This document shows, in pieces, positions 59,017 to 64,000 of a DNA stretch of 64,000 nucleotides (the stretch's first letter is position 1; the number at the start of each line of letters is the position of its first letter). This DNA is from Lentinus brumalis (taxonomy: Eukaryota; Basidiomycota; Agaricomycetes; Polyporales; Polyporaceae), in assembly GCA_001792895.1 (NCBI GenBank), contig MARA01000041.1, positions 186,001 to 250,000 on the forward strand, in the 5' to 3' direction. Below the pieces are notes generated by a model, which was given only the letters and a program-made list of their open reading frames with translations, did not search any database and was not told where the DNA came from. The position numbers and the translations under genes were made by a program.

Positions 59017-59736
59017 ACTCTCCAGACTTGAGGACGACGAGTTAGATATGATATAGCGACGATGAGACCGAACAATTACGTGGGTGGAGAAGGACCATGC
59101 GTGTGCACGGCACCGGGAGTTGTGACCCCTGGAGATCGGCCATTGCTCCCGCGTCGCGGGAAGAGCACATGGGTGAGGCTCGAGAGTGTCTTGCTGGCAG
59201 GAAACATATGTCCTGTCAATGCATGCTCGTCGAGACCGCTATTGCGAACCGGCTCGAGGAAGCCAGGGCAGGAGGGGGGCGAGGAGGTTCATGTTGCCAA
59301 CAAGACTGCTTAGTCAGCATCGGCAAAGGAAGTAGCGCTGAATCAGCTGGGACTTCGTCGACGTCAAAGTTCGCGCATGTTGAAAGTCGACCGCTCTGTG
59401 TTAATTGACAAGATGAGACGAAAGCTGCAGGGTGACGCTGAGATCTAACAGGTGAGGGGTCGAAGCAGAGAACGCATCAACGCACTGGTGACTGATATGA
59501 TGACATACAGGTAAGTACTTAGTTGTGCGCAGTGCGCACAGGCCAGTCCCCGGACATGGTCGGACTACAACTGGTCGTCAGGTGAGCCCTTCCACTCTTG
59601 TTCTCTACTATATGCCTGGTTACGATATATTGTCTTATTGTGCCGAGGATGCTGCTTCTGGCCCTATCCACTGACGGGTGCTCCGACTCGAACGCCAGGG
59701 CCGGTTGACGGCCTTGATGCGGTGGTGTCCATCACC
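59017..59736. other. Intergenic region left of the aspartic-protease-like gene
   Basis: About 720 bases between the start of the minus-strand F-box gene and the TATA box of the plus-strand gene. Open frames are short. No remnant was recognised. Confidence 0.4.
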
Positions 59737-59744
59737 TATATAAT
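59737..59744 (+). promoter_or_regulatory. TATA box of the aspartic-protease-like gene
   Basis: TATATAAT lies about 70 bases before the ATG at 59812 and is followed by a C/T-rich leader. It supports the upstream start chosen for the gene. Confidence 0.5.
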
Positions 59745-59811
59745 CACCAGGCGACCTTAAATCGTCGAAACCGACTCTCCTCTATCTCCACCCCTGAGCG
59801 TGGTTGCTCTT

Positions 59812-62604
59812 ATGTCCTTTGAAAACATTGTCTGCATTCTGCAGGGCCCGAAGATTCGCCCCAGCGACCAAGCGCAGTTCCATCGTGCTTGCCAGGCGAG
59901 TACTCGGCGTTCCGGTCGCTGTATCCATCTTAACTGACGAACGACATGCATGACATAGGCCAGCCTGTCACGTATATCAAGATTCAATGCGGAGACACCA
60001 GATGGTCCCTCGTTCGAGACCGTCAAACGTCCCGCCACAACGCAGAGTGACCAAGTCGCTCATCAGAAACGCACTCTTTCGCAGGCATTCAGTACGGATG
60101 AGATCTCCGTTGATTATCCAGATCACCATCGGTCTCGAATGGAGCCTAAAACTCCTGCTCAGAGCTCATCCGCGGCCTGTTCGCGCCTACACATGCATCG
60201 TGCAGGGCGCTCCCGACCCTTAGCGTGCCCGGGGGTATGTCCTCTCCTTCCCATGTTCTTTGGGAAAGAGTCTGACTACTCCCAGGTCCAGAGGGTGGGT
60301 TCTAGGTACGCTGGGATACTCAGGATACCCGTGGACAATCCCGCTGCTTCCATATACGACTCCGACTCAGACGTCCCGATCGACGACCCGGAGGTATTGC
60401 GGGAGAAGCAGAAGGCTGTCGATGCAACGGAGAAGAGGTCGGCGCGCATACTCGGTTATGAGCCTGATACTGACTATTGGGGTGTGGTCGATGGTGAGTA
60501 CTTGCATCAGTGATCCTTCTTGACCGGTCACTAACCGATTGGGTCCGTGACGCATTGGCAGACGTTGTCTACATGTTCGCTCTGGTGAGTTACCATCTAC
60601 TTGGTCAGTATACCTGGGACTAAAGCATAGTTGTTCAGACATTGACTCGTAAGCAGAATCGCCCCGAGCTTGACCTTTGGGGAGGGAAAATGTACAGACT
60701 CGCGGTTGACACTGGTATGCACTTTCCTCAATTTAGCACTCTGCGGCGCTGACGTCCATCAATATCAGCTGCCGCCAGCTTGTGAGTACTAGACAACAGT
60801 CTTTGCTAATAACGCCAACAACATCTGCAGCTGGTTCTATGAGCTCGAGTTCAAGAAGCTTGAAGGGGTGTCCCATCGGAACGGTGAGGCGGTGTTCAAG
60901 AAAGCTACGTGGCCAGCTGTGGGCCCACACACAGAGCGCAAAGTCATACCTACGGGCGACAGTTTGGCTGTTAAGGAGGAGGCGTGGAATTATTACGGTG
61001 ACAATGGCATAGTCCGTGAGTCTACTCAGTCCATAGTCATGACCGAGAGAGCTTCTGACGTCGATCCATCAAGACGTCAGGAGATGGGAAGGTGCGCATG
61101 ACTTGCAGTTCCATGCTCCCACTTGGGATTGGACGACGAACGAGGTCGCGGAGACGTTCAGCTGCCTTTCCTTCCCTCGAGTTCTCGCGGACTGCGCCAA
61201 CGATATAACCGCATCTCAAGTCTCAGACGGAAATCTCGGTCTGGCCGTACCGGGGTGAGCCGTTGAGAACGCTATCTCTCTCTGCGCCGCAGTTCTGATG
61301 TTTTGTATAGATGGCGAGACCCATGGAAGAATGTCACGTCTGAGCATCGAGTAGTGAGTGTTGATGAATAGCTGCAGTCCTATTCCTCCAAGTTCCTCGC
61401 TCACCATTCATACACAAGACGTTCTACGATATTCTTCGTAACGGGCAAGAGGATGTCGAGACGGTGAGAGATCTTACTGTTTCTCAAGCAGTCGATGACT
61501 GAAGCGTCTGCATCTCTTAGCCGATGCAGGTTACTATCAGGCTGCTCTTTCCGGACGATGACTTAGAGGCTTTCGCCGACGAGAATGTGTACGTATCGCA
61601 ACAAACATGCTGTCGCCATTCGAACTGAACGGCTTGCTTTTCTAGACAGAATTTCCTGTATTACGGCCGGGGCTGTCCATGCGGGATGCTGTTGAACGGG
61701 ATAGTGTTGCTCCCCGAGTACAGCCCACCGCTCTATATCTTCCCCAGCCTCGAAACGCCGACGGAGTTCCACTTCTGGTCACTGCAGTTCCTATCTATGA
61801 CACTGTTGGAGCCCGTATCGGGGGTTGCTATTCTCAACCACGAGACTGAAGACCCAGCACACTGGGTGTCGAAACGCATCGATATGCCGACCATCGCTGC
61901 CTCATCGGACGCACCATCGCTGCCCGGAATACGTACCCTATTTGATTCATGTGAGTGTCGTGTTCCGCCTTGTTTGTGCTCCTATCTAAGCGAATATGCG
62001 CACTCGTTACTTCATTACAACAGGCTCCGCATGTACAGTGCTCCCAGAGAATGTCATCGATGACATCTGGACATCATGGTTCGAACAACCACAGCTGCGG
62101 GAAAGCTGGCCACACTTCACGATGGAATCTCGCATCTGGCACAACGATGCGACGAAGTTCGCCAAGCACGACATCGTCTTCGAGTTCAGGGACTACCGCG
62201 ACACCACATTCAATCTGCGGTGCTCCGCGCAGGACTTCTTGACAAGTCCTTGGAACGCGGAAGGCGAAGACACGCGGTACGCGCAGTTTGTGAGCGCGAA
62301 TACAACCGACAGTCAGTTCATACTGGGGATGGTGAGTCAGCATCGTAGCTCCCCAAGCCGACTACTGCTCATGGCGTACATACAGAACTTCTTCTGGGCC
62401 GCACTCCTCAAGATGAACGCGACGCACCGTGGGTCACGCCCAGTGCCAGGGAGGGCGCATCCCTATGTGCAGCTTGCCCCGCAGCGTATCATCCACGACG
62501 GCCAGCGAGTTGGAACCGCTTGGGACCTCGGGCTCCACAAGTATCTGTCTCCGAGGCAGCTGGCCGAAGTGCGGGACCAGCCGGAGATTTACGCTGACCC
62601 ATAG
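59812..62604 (+). CDS. Pepsin-fold (A1-like) protein with both active-site motifs altered
   Basis: Exons: 59812-59895, 59959-60234, 60286-60493, 60562-60584, 60657-60714, 60769-60781, 60831-61015, 61074-61254, 61311-61353, 61419-61463, 61521-61588, 61646-61950, 62024-62331, 62386-62604. The product is 671 residues. Exon 1 ends at a GC donor (CAG|GCGAGT). Retaining that intron would give an in-frame stop, and the spliced frame stays open to the domain. A1 landmarks in order: MYRLAVDTAAAS (about 209-220), YGDNGIV for the flap region, DGNLGLAVPG, FLYYGRG, RTLFDSCSACTVLP (D at about 495), FILGM and NFFWA near the end. The canonical D-T/S-G triads read DTA and DSC, so both glycines are replaced. 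The N-terminal 100 residues show no clear signal peptide. Peptidase activity is therefore doubtful, and a binding or regulatory role is possible. The exon 1-3 model is less certain than the rest. Confidence 0.72.
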
Positions 62605-63664
62605 TTAAGTACTTAGCTTTGTCGTATACCGAGACGTACCCCACACGGCACTCGGATGTTGCACGGCGCAAGAGGAACGTCTTGAATTCTGCTATGCGCT
62701 TACGCCGCACCATATGATACGATGGCAACAACGCACGGAAGCTCGGGACCAAAGGTGCCTACCATAAGACGGTCTAGATAAATGAGATGGCTGAGGCACC
62801 GGCGTGGCATTTATTAGCAGCGGCATGGCACGAAGCAGCGCGAGCACCGGCTTGTACTGGACGAAACATCGTATGCTCTCCGACGAGATGCCCCTCCGAC
62901 CACTGCACATAGTGACACAGCGGGAGAGCAAAGATACCGGTGAGCACACAAGAATATCCTTACGTAGGGCTTAGGGTGGTCGTGGGGAGCAGACAAACGT
63001 AGTGTTGGCGCAGGAGCGCGGCGAGATACGAGTAGAACGAATCGACACGTACGCTGGGAGGCGGAGCGCGATGTTCGCTATCAATGCACCCTCGCCGTAG
63101 GGTATGTAGTCATATTGGGGGCGTGCATGGAAGGAGAGATACGGGAACAGTCTGATCGCAACAGGACGGGATGCATTGAGGGGGGTCAAGAGAGCATTCC
63201 AGAGGGCGCGCAGGGCCAACGAATGCGCTCTGCGCGTTTGGTGGGGATGGGCACTTTGCGGACGTTGGAAGAGCCAATGGCAATTCTTGGACACCGGGGC
63301 GAGGAGCCACTTGACGTGCGTTGGCCGGCGGTGGCAGACGACTCAGACACTTTGTGATACACTGCTCATAAGAAAGATAAGTCGGCGAAACATGAGGCGG
63401 ACGGATAGCCAGCACATACAAAGAAGGCTTGAGTACAATCAATGTGGAACATAGTTCGAGCTTCGGAACACGGATGCGCAACGAGGGTGTTATTGAACCA
63501 CATGGCCGGCGCGCCCACATATGAGGGTGGAGGATGCTTCGGAGAGATGGCCTTACTGATTCGAGCCGAGCTCAACAAACTAAAGAATCTCTGGATAATG
63601 TGGGAGAGGCGGCGAATCGCTGCGCACGCATCAGCGAGAACGTACAAACGGCCAATTATGTGAC
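62605..63664. other. Intergenic, nothing recognised
   Basis: About 1.06 kb between two convergent genes. Frames of 80-136 codons exist on both strands but have no recognisable motif or exon chain. Confidence 0.4.
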
Positions 63665-64000
63665 TCACACAGGACCCGAGGTGCATCGAGGCTCCGCACC
63701 TCTGGTAGGATGGAATCGGAGCCAGAAGGAAGTATTAATGCCGTGCGTGAGGAGTGCGACGTATTCCAGACGAGGGCACGCCTCAAATATACTCGCTAGC
63801 TCCCAGCCACGCCCATCCTTCACTCTCTTGTACCGTGAGCGCTCGGCCATGTTCTCGCAGTATAGTTTCGGGTCGTCATGGAAATCCAGATTGAGATTGA
63901 CAGAGCGCAGAGAGGCGGCGGATGCGAGCATCTGGGCGACATGGGCCTTGAGAACATGGGTTCGTCAGCATACTGGATATAGCGGGATGATGAGATAGAT
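63665..64000 (-). CDS. 3' part of an F-box/LRR paralog, cut by the window edge
   Basis: The minus-strand frame ending at 63665 encodes LRSVNLNLDFHDDPKLY, then WELASIFEACPRLEYVALL and SFWLRFHP. These match, in order and spacing, the last exon of the F-box/LRR gene at 57.3-59.0 kb (LRWLRLNLDFREDHGVY, WEIVDALEVHCPLLESVEIL, SIWLEFHP). A splice acceptor probably lies near 63945, and the upstream exons are outside the window. The C-terminus is shorter than that of the paralog, stopping soon after the FHP motif. It may therefore be a truncated copy. Confidence 0.5.

Overview
The window looks like nuclear DNA of a basidiomycete, most likely a polypore-type agaricomycete. Genes are split by many short introns (mostly 47-65 nt, GT-AG, CTRAC-type branch sites, YAG acceptors). 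They sit on both strands without operons, coding sequence is GC-rich, and the gene content is typical of these fungi: a HET-domain protein, F-box/leucine-rich proteins, small secreted proteins, a fungal VWA8 and DUF2461. All exon models were built by hand from reading-frame continuity, splice consensus and comparison between paralogs in the window; no database search was possible.

Layout. 1.6-2.8 kb: an unrecognised protein. 3.8-5.2 kb (-): an FAD-dependent oxidoreductase of the DAO/Tda3 type. 5.5-17.8 kb (+): three head-to-tail copies (A, B, C) of a roughly 980-residue TPR + DUF4470 protein, with a decayed fourth fragment between B and C. 20.7-23.3 kb (+): acetyl-CoA synthetase. 23.8-32.0 kb (-): two more copies (D, E) of the same family in inverted orientation. 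The five copies share a 12-exon structure almost to the base and flank the acetyl-CoA synthetase gene. 33.4-35.2 kb (+): a DUF2461 protein with 5- and 7-nt exons. 35.8-38.7 kb (-): a HET-domain protein. 39.4-41.0 kb (-): an F-box protein. 43.1-52.6 kb (-): a VWA8-type AAA/VWA protein with 22 exons, bracketed by two paralogous small secreted proteins. 53.5-54.5 kb: a MITE-like element with 47-bp terminal inverted repeats. 55.1-59.0 kb: two more F-box/LRR proteins. 59.8-62.6 kb (+): a pepsin-fold protein whose two active-site motifs are both altered. The right edge holds the 3' part of another F-box/LRR paralog.

Two observations affect how the genes should be read. First, seven otherwise intact genes or exons need exactly one extra base, and in every case it falls in a run of C on the coding strand. 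These include the housekeeping acetyl-CoA synthetase and VWA8. This is better explained by homopolymer-length errors in the assembly than by seven pseudogenising mutations, so copies C and D should not be written off as pseudogenes without raw reads. Second, the expanded DUF4470 family, the decayed fragment, the insertion-enlarged introns and the altered aspartic-protease-like protein make this an accessory, duplication-prone region around a few conserved genes. I found no CRISPR array, rRNA, tRNA or complete autonomous transposon.
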